A DNA stretch of 8,475 bases from Verrucomicrobiales bacterium. Its GTDB lineage: Bacteria > Verrucomicrobiota > Verrucomicrobiia > Verrucomicrobiales > DEV007. Positions 1 through 7,162 of the stretch are shown one piece after another. The position numbers and the translations under genes were made by a program. Below the pieces are notes generated by a model, which saw nothing but the letters and a program-made list of their open reading frames with translations, searched no databases and was not told the DNA's origin. The stretch lies in the NCBI GenBank assembly GCA_007123695.1, contig SLGN01000406.1, forward strand, positions 1 through 8,475. The letters are read 5' to 3'. How positions within the stretch are numbered: position 1 is the stretch's first letter; each line of letters starts with the position of its first letter.

Positions 1-379
1 AGGGGAAGGTGAATCTGGCGAGTCGCTTGTGCTTGGCAAAGTTGCCCTTTGCCGCCGCGAGGACGAGCATGACGATGAAAGGCAGGTTGACGACGGCGAG
101 AAGGATGTGGGGCAGGAGGATGGCGAAATAGACCTTCCGCGCCACGGGATGTTCCTTCGGAAACTCGGTGTGGCCGACTCCGTAGTGATAGACGAGGTAG
201 CAGGCGAGGAAGACGGCCGAGCTGGCGAGGGCCCCGAGCATGGCGGCTTGGTGGGCGCGCTTCCGCCCCGACTTGATGAGGAGGAAGCCGACGACGAGAA
301 GGACGGTGCTGAGGCCGTTGAGGGCGGCGTTGACCGGGGGGAAGACGGAGTAGTCGATGGCGGCGAGCAAAGGGTTCAT
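1..379 (-). CDS. DUF420 family membrane protein, partial (C-terminus beyond window)
   Basis: This gene starts at the ATG at 379 and runs off the window after 126 codons. The visible protein is very hydrophobic, with about three membrane segments (roughly residues 22-36, 46-66 and 83-110). It shows the spaced histidines typical of DUF420 (YozB-like) proteins: H43 in RKRAHQAAM, H65 in YLVYHYG, H91 in LLPHILLA and H117 in FAKHKRLARFTFP. The HKRLAR-TFP stretch is the usual lead-in to the last helix, so probably only 20-40 residues are missing. The start overlaps the SCO stop by four bases (ATGA), which implies translational coupling. DUF420 genes commonly sit beside SCO and CtaB in cytochrome oxidase gene sets. 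Their biochemical role is not established, and a part in heme or copper handling is inference. The ORF on the opposite strand here is a GC-driven shadow. Confidence 0.88.
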   Translation of the reverse strand, partial: MNPLLAAIDYSVFPPVNAALNGLSTVLLVVGFLLIKSGRKRAHQAAMLGALASSAVFLACYLVYHYGVGHTEFPKEHPVARKVYFAILLPHILLAVVNLPFIVMLVLAAAKGNFAKHKRLARFTFP

Positions 380-1104
380 GGGGCCGGGTCGGTCGGGGGC
401 GGAGCGAAGTCGGAGAGTTTCAGGCTGGGGTCGAGGACCATGCGGAGGTCGCGCCGGAGCCGCTCGACCTCCATCTCGCCGCGCTGGACGTTCATCACGT
501 CGTAGTAGCCGCGGATGTTCGCCTCGCCGTCGACGATGACGAGGCGCTGGTCGTGGGCGTAGGGCCCCTGCGCGGCGGCGAGGGCCTCGTCGGTGATCTC
601 CTCGGTGGCGTAGAACTTGAATTGCGAGATCATGTATTTGGCGAACTCCTGCGGGACGCCGGTGAGAAACCACCATCGCGGGGAGTCGATGCCCTTTTCC
701 TTGACCCAGGCGTCCATTTTCTCGGGGGTGTCCGAGGCGGGATCGACGCTGATGGAGACGAGATGGAAGCGGGGGTCTTCGCCGAACTCGGCTTCGAGCA
801 GCTTCATCACCGCAGCCATGCCGAGGCAGCCGGCGGGGCAGTCGGTGTATTGATACCCGGCGACGTAGATCTTGCCGCGCAGTTCGCCGAGGGAGACGGC
901 GGCGCCGTCGCGGTTCGTTGCGGCGAGGTCGCGCTCGAGCCTTGCGATGAGGGGCGGACGCCAGTTTTCCGCCTCGTAGGCGCTGCGCAGGAGGTAGGCG
1001 CGCGTCACGAAGATCGAGCCGAGGGCGACGACGAGGCAGATGCCTGCGATCGACCCCCACCATGCGATCAGTTTGGCGCGTTCGCTTGAATCTCCGTATT
1101 CCAT
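376..1104 (-). CDS. sco: SCO1/SenC family copper chaperone
   Basis: A 242-residue membrane-anchored thioredoxin-fold protein of the SCO1/SenC family, which inserts copper into the CuA site of cytochrome c oxidase. One N-terminal membrane helix (about residues 14-36) anchors the domain on the outer face of the inner membrane. The copper-binding CxxxC is C89-P-A-G-C93 in YTDCPAGCLG, and the third ligand is H184 in YAHDQRLVIVD, which sits where the family's conserved histidine lies. SISVDP-SDTPEKM (117-130) is also typical of the family. The loop is unusual in lacking the proline that normally follows the second cysteine (CPxxCP). The gene begins 9 bp after the cyoE stop and overlaps the DUF420 start by 4 bp, so all three should be one transcript. 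I see no Shine-Dalgarno sequence before the ATG. Length is normal for the family. Confidence 0.93.
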   Translation of the reverse strand: MEYGDSSERAKLIAWWGSIAGICLVVALGSIFVTRAYLLRSAYEAENWRPPLIARLERDLAATNRDGAAVSLGELRGKIYVAGYQYTDCPAGCLGMAAVMKLLEAEFGEDPRFHLVSISVDPASDTPEKMDAWVKEKGIDSPRWWFLTGVPQEFAKYMISQFKFYATEEITDEALAAAQGPYAHDQRLVIVDGEANIRGYYDVMNVQRGEMEVERLRRDLRMVLDPSLKLSDFAPPPTDPAP

Positions 1105-1113
1105 TGTTTGCGT

Positions 1114-2049
1114 TTACGGTTGCGGGGTCCCCGGGGACGTCCATGCGAGGTAGGAGGCGGCCATCATCAGCGGCAGGTAGAGCAGTGTCAGGAGGAAGAG
1201 CCGCCTCGCGTCGGCGCGTTCGCCGCTGCGGCGGAAGCGCTGTGCTGCGAGCACGAGGACGACGCCGAGCCCCAGGCCCGGAGCGGCGCCCCAGGCGGCC
1301 ATCTGCGGCGCCGCGAGGGGGAAGGCGAGCCCGAGCGCGGCGAGGCAGACGGCGTAGCCGAAGGCGATCCGCCCCGTCCTTGCCCCGCTCTCGTCGTCGT
1401 TGGACCACATTTTGAAACCGCCCCGCAGGTATTCCTCGCGGTACATCCAGTTGATCGCGGCAAAATGGGGGAGTTGCCAGAAGAAGAGCAGGGCGAAGAG
1501 GAAGAGCCCGCCCGCGTCCGCCCCGCCGCCCCCGGCGGCCCAGCCGATGAGCGGAGGCAGCGCGCCCGAGACCGCTCCGACGAGAGTGTTCGCCGTGGAG
1601 ACCCGCTTCATCGGGGTGTAGACGAAAAGGTAGGTCAGCAGGGTCGCGCCGGCGAGGAGGGACGCGGGCGCGTTGACCTTGACTCCGAGATGGACCAGGC
1701 CGAAGGCGCTGAGGATCCAGCCGATCACGAAGGCGGCCGGCTTCGGCAGACGCCTCGCCGGCAGGGGGCGGTCGGAAGTGCGGCGCATCTTGGCGTCGGC
1801 CTCGACCTCCATCAGTTGATTGAAGACGGCCGATCCCGCCGCCGCCAGAGCGGTCCCGAAGACGAGATGCCCGAGGACCGCCCACGAGAAGGACCCCGCG
1901 CCCTTCGTCGCCACGAAGTAGCCGAAGGCCGTGGTCATCACGACGAGGACGCTGAGCCTCGCCTTGGTGAGGGCCGCGAGATCCTCCTGCACCTGCCGCA
2001 GGACCGGCCCCGGGGGCGCCACCGCCGCGCTGGATCGCTTTTCCGACAT
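1114..2049 (-). CDS. cyoE: Heme o synthase (protoheme IX farnesyltransferase, UbiA family)
   Basis: This 311-residue polytopic membrane enzyme adds a farnesyl group to heme b, giving heme o, the precursor of heme a for terminal oxidases. The first prenyl-diphosphate/metal-binding motif is NQLMEVEADAKMRRTSDRPL (77-96). YTPMKR follows at 144-149, and WQLPHFAAINWMYREEYLRG and GFKMW follow at 191-215; all are hallmarks of CyoE/CtaB rather than of other UbiA enzymes. Hydrophobic segments cover most of the chain, consistent with the nine helices usual for the family. Both ends look intact. The ATG at 2049 is preceded only by an AGAGAGAA stretch, a weak Shine-Dalgarno at best. It is the first gene of a cyoE-sco-DUF420 operon, separated from the upstream sulfatase by about 100 bp, so the operon promoter may lie in that gap. 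Confidence 0.96.
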   Translation of the reverse strand: MSEKRSSAAVAPPGPVLRQVQEDLAALTKARLSVLVVMTTAFGYFVATKGAGSFSWAVLGHLVFGTALAAAGSAVFNQLMEVEADAKMRRTSDRPLPARRLPKPAAFVIGWILSAFGLVHLGVKVNAPASLLAGATLLTYLFVYTPMKRVSTANTLVGAVSGALPPLIGWAAGGGGADAGGLFLFALLFFWQLPHFAAINWMYREEYLRGGFKMWSNDDESGARTGRIAFGYAVCLAALGLAFPLAAPQMAAWGAAPGLGLGVVLVLAAQRFRRSGERADARRLFLLTLLYLPLMMAASYLAWTSPGTPQP

Positions 2050-2149
2050 TTCTCTCTGGAGGAAACGTCCACCCTACCCCAGAAAGGCGCAACCGGATGG
2101 AAATTCCGCGCCGGTCTGCGAATTTTCGCGGGGGCGTTTCCGGCGTCGG
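2050..2149. other. Gap between sulfatase and cyoE operon
   Basis: This 100-bp gap between the sulfatase stop and the cyoE start is the only place in the lower half of the window where an oxidase-assembly promoter could sit. I see no clear -35/-10 pair and no stem followed by a T-tract. The only symmetry is a short palindrome, GCGAATTTTCGC, around 2119-2130, which is too small to call a terminator or operator. Confidence 0.4.
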
Positions 2150-4153
2150 TCAGCTCCCGGGGCCGAAATCCCAGGGCTCGGTCGGCATGCCCATGGCCTG
2201 GAGGAAGGCGCCGGCGGAAAAGGCGAGGTAGAGCGATCCGTCGCCCCCGGCGTGGCGGTGGCGGGCGTAGAGGGTCTCCATCACCGGGAGCAGGGCCCGG
2301 GCCTTGATTCCGAGCATCTCGACGGCGCGGCAGGCGCGCAGGGCGACCCACCAGTGGTCGGCGACGAGCTCGCGCCCGAGGACCTGCACGGCCTCGTCGC
2401 GGTGGCGGTCGGAGACTTCGGCCATCCACGCCGCCGCCTCGATGCGGACGGTCGCCGAGATGTCGTCCATGCTGTCGTAGAGTTCCTCGAGCAGCGCTTC
2501 GTCGCGGTGGTAGGCGTGGCGCAGACCGATCAGCCCCCAGTAGCGGACCGCCGGGTCGCCGTCGCGTGCCAGCGCGAGCAGTTCCTCGCGGCTTCCTTTT
2601 CCGACGAGGTCGGCGGCGGCCCAGGCGGCGTGGAGGTCGGGACGGTGGTCGCTGCGGCCCAGGGCCATGTCGCGCGGGGTCTGCTCTTCCTCGATGACGA
2701 AGTCGACGAGAATGGGTTCGGGGACGAATGCGAGATCGAGAAGCTCCTCGCGCATCCCGGCGTAGGCGGCGCGGTGGGCCTCGAGGGCGGCGGACTGTTC
2801 GGGGGAGAGCCCGCCGTCGAGCAGGTTGTGGAGCTGCATGGGGTCGGCGGCGACGTCGTAGAATTCCTCGGGCGGGCGGGTCGGGCCGAGGTAGGCGCGC
2901 TGGGGACCAGTCAGGGCGTCGGCGTTTTCCTCGGCGTAGCGGAACATCTCGCGCTGGATCTCGCCGAGGTCGGAGTAGACGCTGCGCTGACCCCACGAGA
3001 GGTGCGGCATGTGGTTGCGGATGTAGAGATAGTCGGAGCTGCGGACGGACCGGGCGAGGTCGAAGACTTCGTCGACGCGGTCGCGGAACCCGTAGACGAA
3101 CTCGGCCTCGTCTCCGGCCTCGGGTCCGAGGAAGGCCTGGCCCTGGACGAACTCGGGGATGGGCACGCCGGCGAGGGAAAGGACGGTGGGGGGCAGGTCG
3201 GCGAAGGTGACGAGGCGGTCGACGGTCTCGCCGGGGGCGACCGGGGCGAGATGGCGGAACTTTTCCGGAAAGCGGACCAGCAGCGGCACTTGCAGCCCGC
3301 TGTCGTGGAGGAGGCGCTTGTGCCGCGGCATGCCGGAGCCGTGGTCGGAGTAGAAAAAGACGATGGTGTCGTCGGCGAGCCCGTCTTCCTCCAGCTTGGA
3401 GAGGATCGCTCCGACTTCGGCGTCCATCGCCGCGACGCAGTCGTAGAAGCGCGCCAGTCCGCGCCGGACCGGCTCGGTGTCGGGATAGTAGGGGGGCACC
3501 GGAGCGGCGGCGGGATCGTGGATCTGCGACGGCTCGAGGCGCGACTGGATCTCGCTGCGGAACTCGGCGTCGGTCCAGACCATGGTGCGGGACTGGTGGG
3601 TCGTCATCAGGTTGATGACGGAGAAGAAGGGCTGGCCGGCGGCGCGCTCGGCGGCGCGCCAGTCGGCCGTGGCGCTGCTATCGTCCCACGACTCGGCCAC
3701 GAGCCGGGGCTCGTCGCTGGTGTTGTAGTCGGTCTTGACCTGGTTGGTGGCGAAGTAGCCCGTCTCGCGCAGGTAGGAGGGAAAGCCGTGGACCTCGGGC
3801 GGCAGGGGGAAGGTCGAGCGCATCTGGCTGGTGCCGAGGCTCGGGGCCCACATGCCGGTGATGAGGGTCGAGCGCGAGGGCGAACAGACCGGAGCGGCGG
3901 CGAAGGCGGCGGTGTAGCGCACCGATTCCTTGGCGAGGGCGTCGAGCACCGGCGTCTTGGCGTAGGCGTCGCCGTAGCAGCCGAGGGTCAGGCTCATGTC
4001 CTCGGCGGTGATCCAGAGCACGTTGGGACGCTCGGCGGCGCGGAGAGGGGCGCAGAGGGCGAAAAGCAGACTCAAGGAGAGCGCAAGCGCGGCTTCGACG
4101 CGAAGACGGAAGCGGACGGTCCGGACCGACGGAGGGAGGGGGGACGGGGGCAT
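2150..4153 (-). CDS. Secreted formylglycine-dependent sulfatase with HEAT-like C-terminus
   Basis: A 667-residue type I sulfatase (alkaline-phosphatase superfamily) predicted to remove sulfate esters or N-sulfates from polysaccharides outside the cytoplasm. Numbered from the ATG at 4153, it has an arginine-containing n-region and a signal peptide ending near APLRAA-E (about 31-40). Metal ligands are in WITAED (47-52), and the formylglycine motif is C90-S-P-S-R94 followed by STLITG. H186 is in MTTHQSR, D270-H271 in FYSDHGSG and K279 in PRHK. All active-site positions are therefore present. The sulfatase domain ends near residue 450. About 515-655 contains paired helices resembling HEAT/PBS repeats (GDPAVRYWGLIGLRH, ISATVRIEAAAWMAE, DHWWVALRACRAVEML). 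An in-frame TTG at 4201 would add 16 residues ahead of the signal peptide, so the ATG is preferred, although neither start has a Shine-Dalgarno. The substrate is unknown; heparan N-sulfatase-like enzymes are the closest resemblance. An anaerobic-type formylglycine-generating enzyme or FGE must be encoded elsewhere. Confidence 0.94.
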   Translation of the reverse strand: MPPSPLPPSVRTVRFRLRVEAALALSLSLLFALCAPLRAAERPNVLWITAEDMSLTLGCYGDAYAKTPVLDALAKESVRYTAAFAAAPVCSPSRSTLITGMWAPSLGTSQMRSTFPLPPEVHGFPSYLRETGYFATNQVKTDYNTSDEPRLVAESWDDSSATADWRAAERAAGQPFFSVINLMTTHQSRTMVWTDAEFRSEIQSRLEPSQIHDPAAAPVPPYYPDTEPVRRGLARFYDCVAAMDAEVGAILSKLEEDGLADDTIVFFYSDHGSGMPRHKRLLHDSGLQVPLLVRFPEKFRHLAPVAPGETVDRLVTFADLPPTVLSLAGVPIPEFVQGQAFLGPEAGDEAEFVYGFRDRVDEVFDLARSVRSSDYLYIRNHMPHLSWGQRSVYSDLGEIQREMFRYAEENADALTGPQRAYLGPTRPPEEFYDVAADPMQLHNLLDGGLSPEQSAALEAHRAAYAGMREELLDLAFVPEPILVDFVIEEEQTPRDMALGRSDHRPDLHAAWAAADLVGKGSREELLALARDGDPAVRYWGLIGLRHAYHRDEALLEELYDSMDDISATVRIEAAAWMAEVSDRHRDEAVQVLGRELVADHWWVALRACRAVEMLGIKARALLPVMETLYARHRHAGGDGSLYLAFSAGAFLQAMGMPTEPWDFGPGS

Positions 4154-4348
4154 GCGTGACTGTTGCGCGGATTCGCCGCGCTGGCCAGAATTTTCGGGCA
4201 AGGTCCCCGTCCCCGGCGGCCTCGCACGGGTGGCGGCTGCGGAAGGCTGCGGAAGGCTGCGGAAGGCTGCGGAAGGCTGCGGAAGGCTGCGGAAGGCTGC
4301 GGAAGGCTGCGGAAGGCTGCGGAAGGCTGCGGAAGGCCGCCGCCCGGT
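4154..4348. other. Intergenic region upstream of sulfatase
   Basis: This 195-bp gap separates the ligase-fusion stop from the sulfatase ATG. About 105 bp of it is the 10-bp tandem array described separately. The roughly 80 bp between the array and the ATG carries no clear -35/-10 pair, Shine-Dalgarno or terminator. Any promoter for the sulfatase must lie within or next to the array unless the gene is read through from upstream. Confidence 0.5.
4235..4340. repeat. Tandem array of 10-bp unit GGAAGGCTGC (about 10.6 copies)
   Basis: Nine identical copies of GGAAGGCTGC occupy 4241-4330. A tenth copy with one change (GGAAGGCCGC) follows at 4331-4340, and a partial copy (GGCTGC) lies at 4235-4240. 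On the transcribed-gene strand the unit reads GCAGCCTTCC. The array lies wholly between the ligase-fusion stop (4349) and the sulfatase start, ending about 81 bp before the ATG. The near-perfect identity of the internal copies implies recent slippage expansion or ongoing homogenisation, and the degenerate terminal copies are what array edges usually look like. The unit is about one helical turn and is not self-complementary. Because 10 is not a multiple of 3, the unit reads through in all frames and creates spurious plus-strand ORFs with a repeating CGRLRKAAEG peptide. No function is known to me. Confidence 0.97.
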
Positions 4349-7162
4349 CTACAGGCCGGCGAGCTTTTTCGCGTAGGCGACGGTGTCGATTTCCCCGGGG
4401 CCCTTGTCGCGGCGGATCGCGTGGATGCGGGGGAAGCGCAGGGCGAGACCGGAGTCGTGCCGCTTGCTCGGTCGGATCGAGTCGAAGGCGATCTCGAGGA
4501 CCGTGTCGGGCTCGACTTCGTGGACCCCGCGCCGCTTCTCCAGGGTGCGCGAGCGGAAATGCTCGGTCAGCTCCTCGATTTCGGCGTCGGTGAGTCCAGA
4601 GTAGGCCTTGCCCACGACGCGGAGCGCGCCGCTTTCCTCGTCGCGCAGGGCGAAGGTGTAGTCACTGAGGACGTGCGAGCGCTTGCCGTGGCCCTGCTGG
4701 GCGCGCACCACGACGACGTCGAGGGTGGGCATGGCCTTCTTCAGCTTCAGCCACTGGCGGCCCCGGCGGCCGGGGACGTAGGGGCTGGCGGGGTCCTTGG
4801 CGACGAGCCCTTCGTTCTCGCGTCTCCGCGCTTCCTTGAAGGTCTCCTCGATCTCGGTGGCGGACGCTGCGCGGAAGACGGGGGCGAGTTCGATGCCCGG
4901 CGGCAGGGTCAGCGACTCGAGGGCCTCGCGGCGCTCCGCGAGCGGTCGCGCGAGCCATCCCTCCCCGTCGAGCCCGAGCAGGTCGAAGGCGACGAAGCGC
5001 ACCGGCACGGCGGCGCCGTGGAAGAGGTCGCCCTGGTCGAGGCGGGCGTCGCGCCGGCCGAGCCGCTTCTGCAAGTCGAAGAAGGTGAGCCGCCGCCCCT
5101 CGGCGCGGGCGATGATCTCGCCGTCGAGAATGACGTCGCGGGGGAGCTGCCGGGCGGCCTCGACGATTTCGGGAAACTCGGCGTCGAGGGGGCGCAGGTC
5201 GCGCGAGTAGAGCCCGGCCTCGTCCCCCCGCCGATGGAGTTGCGCCCGGATGCCGTCGAACTTGTCCTCGAGCCACACGGAGCCGTCCCCCTCGCCCCCG
5301 AGGCGGCGGTAGATTTCCTCGGCGTCGTGCGCCGGGCTCGCCAGCATCGAGCGGAGCGGCGTGAACCACGTCGCGCTGGCGCGGTCGAGCTTGTCGGCGC
5401 GGGCGAGCGTCGCCGTCTCGCCGAGGTCGCCGAGCAGCAGGTGGGCGCGGCGCACGTCGGCAGGATCGCGGGAAAAGGCCGCGGCGATGGATTCCTCGAG
5501 GATGCCCTCCTTTAGCCCGATGCGCAGGTCGCCGAGGAGGATGCCGACGACGAGGGCGGCCTCGGTGGGATGGATCGTGGCGAAAAGTTCGCGGAGCTGA
5601 CGGATCTTTTCGATCTGTCCGGGCTGCACGGCGAGTCCCTCGAAGAAGGCGGCGACTTCGGCGAGAGTCCGGCCGCGGGGACGGGTGCGGCCCTCCAGCG
5701 CCAGGGCGGTGGTGCGTGCGGCGTCGCCTTGGCCCGCCGAGATCTGCCGCAGCCGGGCCAGCCCGAGGCCGCTCGCCTCGCTCACGGCCTGTCGGACGAG
5801 CGCCCAGCCGACCGAGGCGCTGCGGCGGTCGCCCTTGCCGGCTCCGTTTCGGGGCAGGGCCCGGGCGCAGAGAAAGCGGGCCGCGAGAACGAGTTCGTCG
5901 CCGTCGAGTCCGGCGAGGTAGGCGGCGAGGAGGTCCCGCTTGCGGAGGCGGCCGGTCGCGCGTGAGATCTCGTCGCACAGTTCGGCGAAGACGCCGAAGG
6001 GCGAATCGGGCAGGGCGGCGGAGAGTCCGGCGTCCGCTTCGGGAGGCGCGGCGGTCGGGGTCTGCGGGACGGACGCGGGGCCTGCGGCGGAGTCAACAGG
6101 GTTGGGTCCGCCACCCAACCCTGTTGGGTGCGCGATGTCGCCGAACTCCATCTGCGTCTCTCCGGCGAGAGGCCAGGCGTGGCGGCCGCGACGCCTCAGC
6201 TCCGCAGCGAACTCGGCCGCGTAGCCGTGGATGGTGCGGACCTCCGCCGGATCGACCGCCTCGACGAAGGCGAGCAGTTCGTCGTAGTCGGCGTGGTCCG
6301 AGAGAGGGAAGACCTCGTCGCACTGGTAGCGGTAGCGGGCGCCCGGCTCGAGGCCCCAGCCGCTGACCATGGCGAGCCGCGCCGAGGCGCCGAGTCTCCG
6401 CACCGCGACGCTGCGGGCCGCGTTCGGCGGCACGACGACGACCGTACCCCGGGAATCCCGTTCCTTCGGCGCGAACCTTTCGCAGGGAGGCAGCGGATAG
6501 CCGAGCGAGGCGACGACCTCGTTCATCCGGGCGACCGACTCGTGGACCTGGAAGCCGAGCTCGGGGGCACCCGCCGCGAGGGAGAGCAGCAGCTCCTGCG
6601 CCTTGCCCAGCGAATAGGCCATCAGCACCGGGATCTCGCCGTCCTCGATGGACTCGCGGCACCATTTGGCGATCGAGGCGACGACCTCCTCGGAGGGGGG
6701 GAAGCGGAACTTCGGCAGGCCGAAGGTCGTCTCCATGATCAGCGTCGTGGCGGGCAGGGGCCTGTTCGCCTCGGCCGAAGGCGCGGGGCGCGTCTTGAAG
6801 TCGCCGGTGTGGAGCAGGCTGGCTCCGTTGCTCCGGCGGACAAGCCGCAGCATGGCCGAGCCGGGGATGTGCCCAGCCGGCAAAAGTTCGGCGGACCAGT
6901 CGGCGGCGAGTTCCACCTCTTCGCCGAAGGCAGGACAGAGAAACTCGGCCCGTTGCGCCGCCGCGCCGTAGCGCGCCTCGACGAGACGGCGCGTTGGAAC
7001 CGAGCAGAGGATGCGCCGGTGCGCCCCGAAGTGGTCGGCGTGCGCGTGGGAGAGGAAGGCGAAGGGACGGGGTCGGTGCGGATCGAGCCAGAGCTCGGGT
7101 CCGGGCACGCGGCAGTCGGCGCCGTCGAGGGCGAGGGGAACGGTCGGGGGGCTGTCGGCCAT
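4349..7162 (-). CDS. Fused MBL/beta-CASP DNA exonuclease and ATP-dependent DNA ligase
   Basis: A 937-residue bifunctional DNA-repair protein. Residues 1-343 are a metallo-beta-lactamase/beta-CASP nuclease of the 'ligase-associated DNA exonuclease' type. It has H39-A-H41-A-D43-H44, H98 in AGHIPGSAM, D121 in HTGDFKTRP, METTFG (143-148), H290 in LSDHADYDEL and H312 in IHGYAAEF. Residues 344-386 are a Gly/Pro/Ala-rich linker. Residues 387-937 are a complete ATP-dependent ligase. An N-terminal helical DNA-binding region is followed by motif I K634-F-D-G637, motif Ia YSRDLRPL, motif III ILDGEII (678-684), FDLLG (726-730), motif IV EGLVAK (784-789), motif V WLKLKK (804-809) and a C-terminal OB domain with RFPRIHAIRRDKGP (909-922). 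K634 is the adenylated lysine. In Pseudomonas-type clusters the two enzymes are separate genes next to an Lhr-core helicase and a metallophosphoesterase. Both catalytic sets are intact here, so this is a true fusion and not a decayed gene. No stop codon or frame change interrupts the joint. The ATG at 7162 lacks a clear Shine-Dalgarno. Confidence 0.95.
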   Translation of the reverse strand: MADSPPTVPLALDGADCRVPGPELWLDPHRPRPFAFLSHAHADHFGAHRRILCSVPTRRLVEARYGAAAQRAEFLCPAFGEEVELAADWSAELLPAGHIPGSAMLRLVRRSNGASLLHTGDFKTRPAPSAEANRPLPATTLIMETTFGLPKFRFPPSEEVVASIAKWCRESIEDGEIPVLMAYSLGKAQELLLSLAAGAPELGFQVHESVARMNEVVASLGYPLPPCERFAPKERDSRGTVVVVPPNAARSVAVRRLGASARLAMVSGWGLEPGARYRYQCDEVFPLSDHADYDELLAFVEAVDPAEVRTIHGYAAEFAAELRRRGRHAWPLAGETQMEFGDIAHPTGLGGGPNPVDSAAGPASVPQTPTAAPPEADAGLSAALPDSPFGVFAELCDEISRATGRLRKRDLLAAYLAGLDGDELVLAARFLCARALPRNGAGKGDRRSASVGWALVRQAVSEASGLGLARLRQISAGQGDAARTTALALEGRTRPRGRTLAEVAAFFEGLAVQPGQIEKIRQLRELFATIHPTEAALVVGILLGDLRIGLKEGILEESIAAAFSRDPADVRRAHLLLGDLGETATLARADKLDRASATWFTPLRSMLASPAHDAEEIYRRLGGEGDGSVWLEDKFDGIRAQLHRRGDEAGLYSRDLRPLDAEFPEIVEAARQLPRDVILDGEIIARAEGRRLTFFDLQKRLGRRDARLDQGDLFHGAAVPVRFVAFDLLGLDGEGWLARPLAERREALESLTLPPGIELAPVFRAASATEIEETFKEARRRENEGLVAKDPASPYVPGRRGRQWLKLKKAMPTLDVVVVRAQQGHGKRSHVLSDYTFALRDEESGALRVVGKAYSGLTDAEIEELTEHFRSRTLEKRRGVHEVEPDTVLEIAFDSIRPSKRHDSGLALRFPRIHAIRRDKGPGEIDTVAYAKKLAGL
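6094..6129. repeat. Perfect 14-bp inverted repeat inside the nuclease-ligase linker
   Basis: CAACAGGGTTGGGT at 6094-6107 and its exact reverse complement ACCCAACCCTGTTG at 6113-6126 flank a 5-base loop (CCGCC). A second, mutually exclusive hairpin is nested on the right side: ACCCAAC (6113-6119), loop CCT, GTTGGGT (6123-6129). The element encodes residues of about P346-V356 (PTGLGGGPNPV) in the linker between the exonuclease and ligase domains. No T-tract follows the stem in either direction, so it does not look like an intrinsic terminator. It resembles a small palindromic repeat of the REP type that has been tolerated in frame. Whether it recurs in the genome cannot be seen from this window. 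Confidence 0.93.

Noticed and set aside
4131..4150. G-rich run on the plus strand near the sulfatase start as a G-quadruplex
   Set aside because: Only three separable runs of three or more G are present. It is explained by proline codons of the MPPSPLPPS N-terminus.
1931..4159. A 742-codon open frame on the plus strand
   Set aside because: It is exactly antisense to the sulfatase and cyoE, which have clear catalytic motifs. Its product is a low-complexity Gly/Val/Asp/Glu-rich string typical of GC-rich antisense frames.
4235..4340. The 10-bp array as a CRISPR or as an origin iteron set
   Set aside because: There are no spacers between units, the unit is too short for a CRISPR repeat, and no replication initiator gene or AT-rich stretch is nearby.
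4163..5515. A 450-codon plus-strand frame with a repeating CGRLRKAAEG segment
   Set aside because: The repeating peptide is only the 10-bp array read in three frames, and the rest is antisense to the ligase domain.
6094..6126. The inverted repeat as a Rho-independent terminator
   Set aside because: It lies inside an open, motif-complete coding frame and no T-tract follows the stem on either strand.
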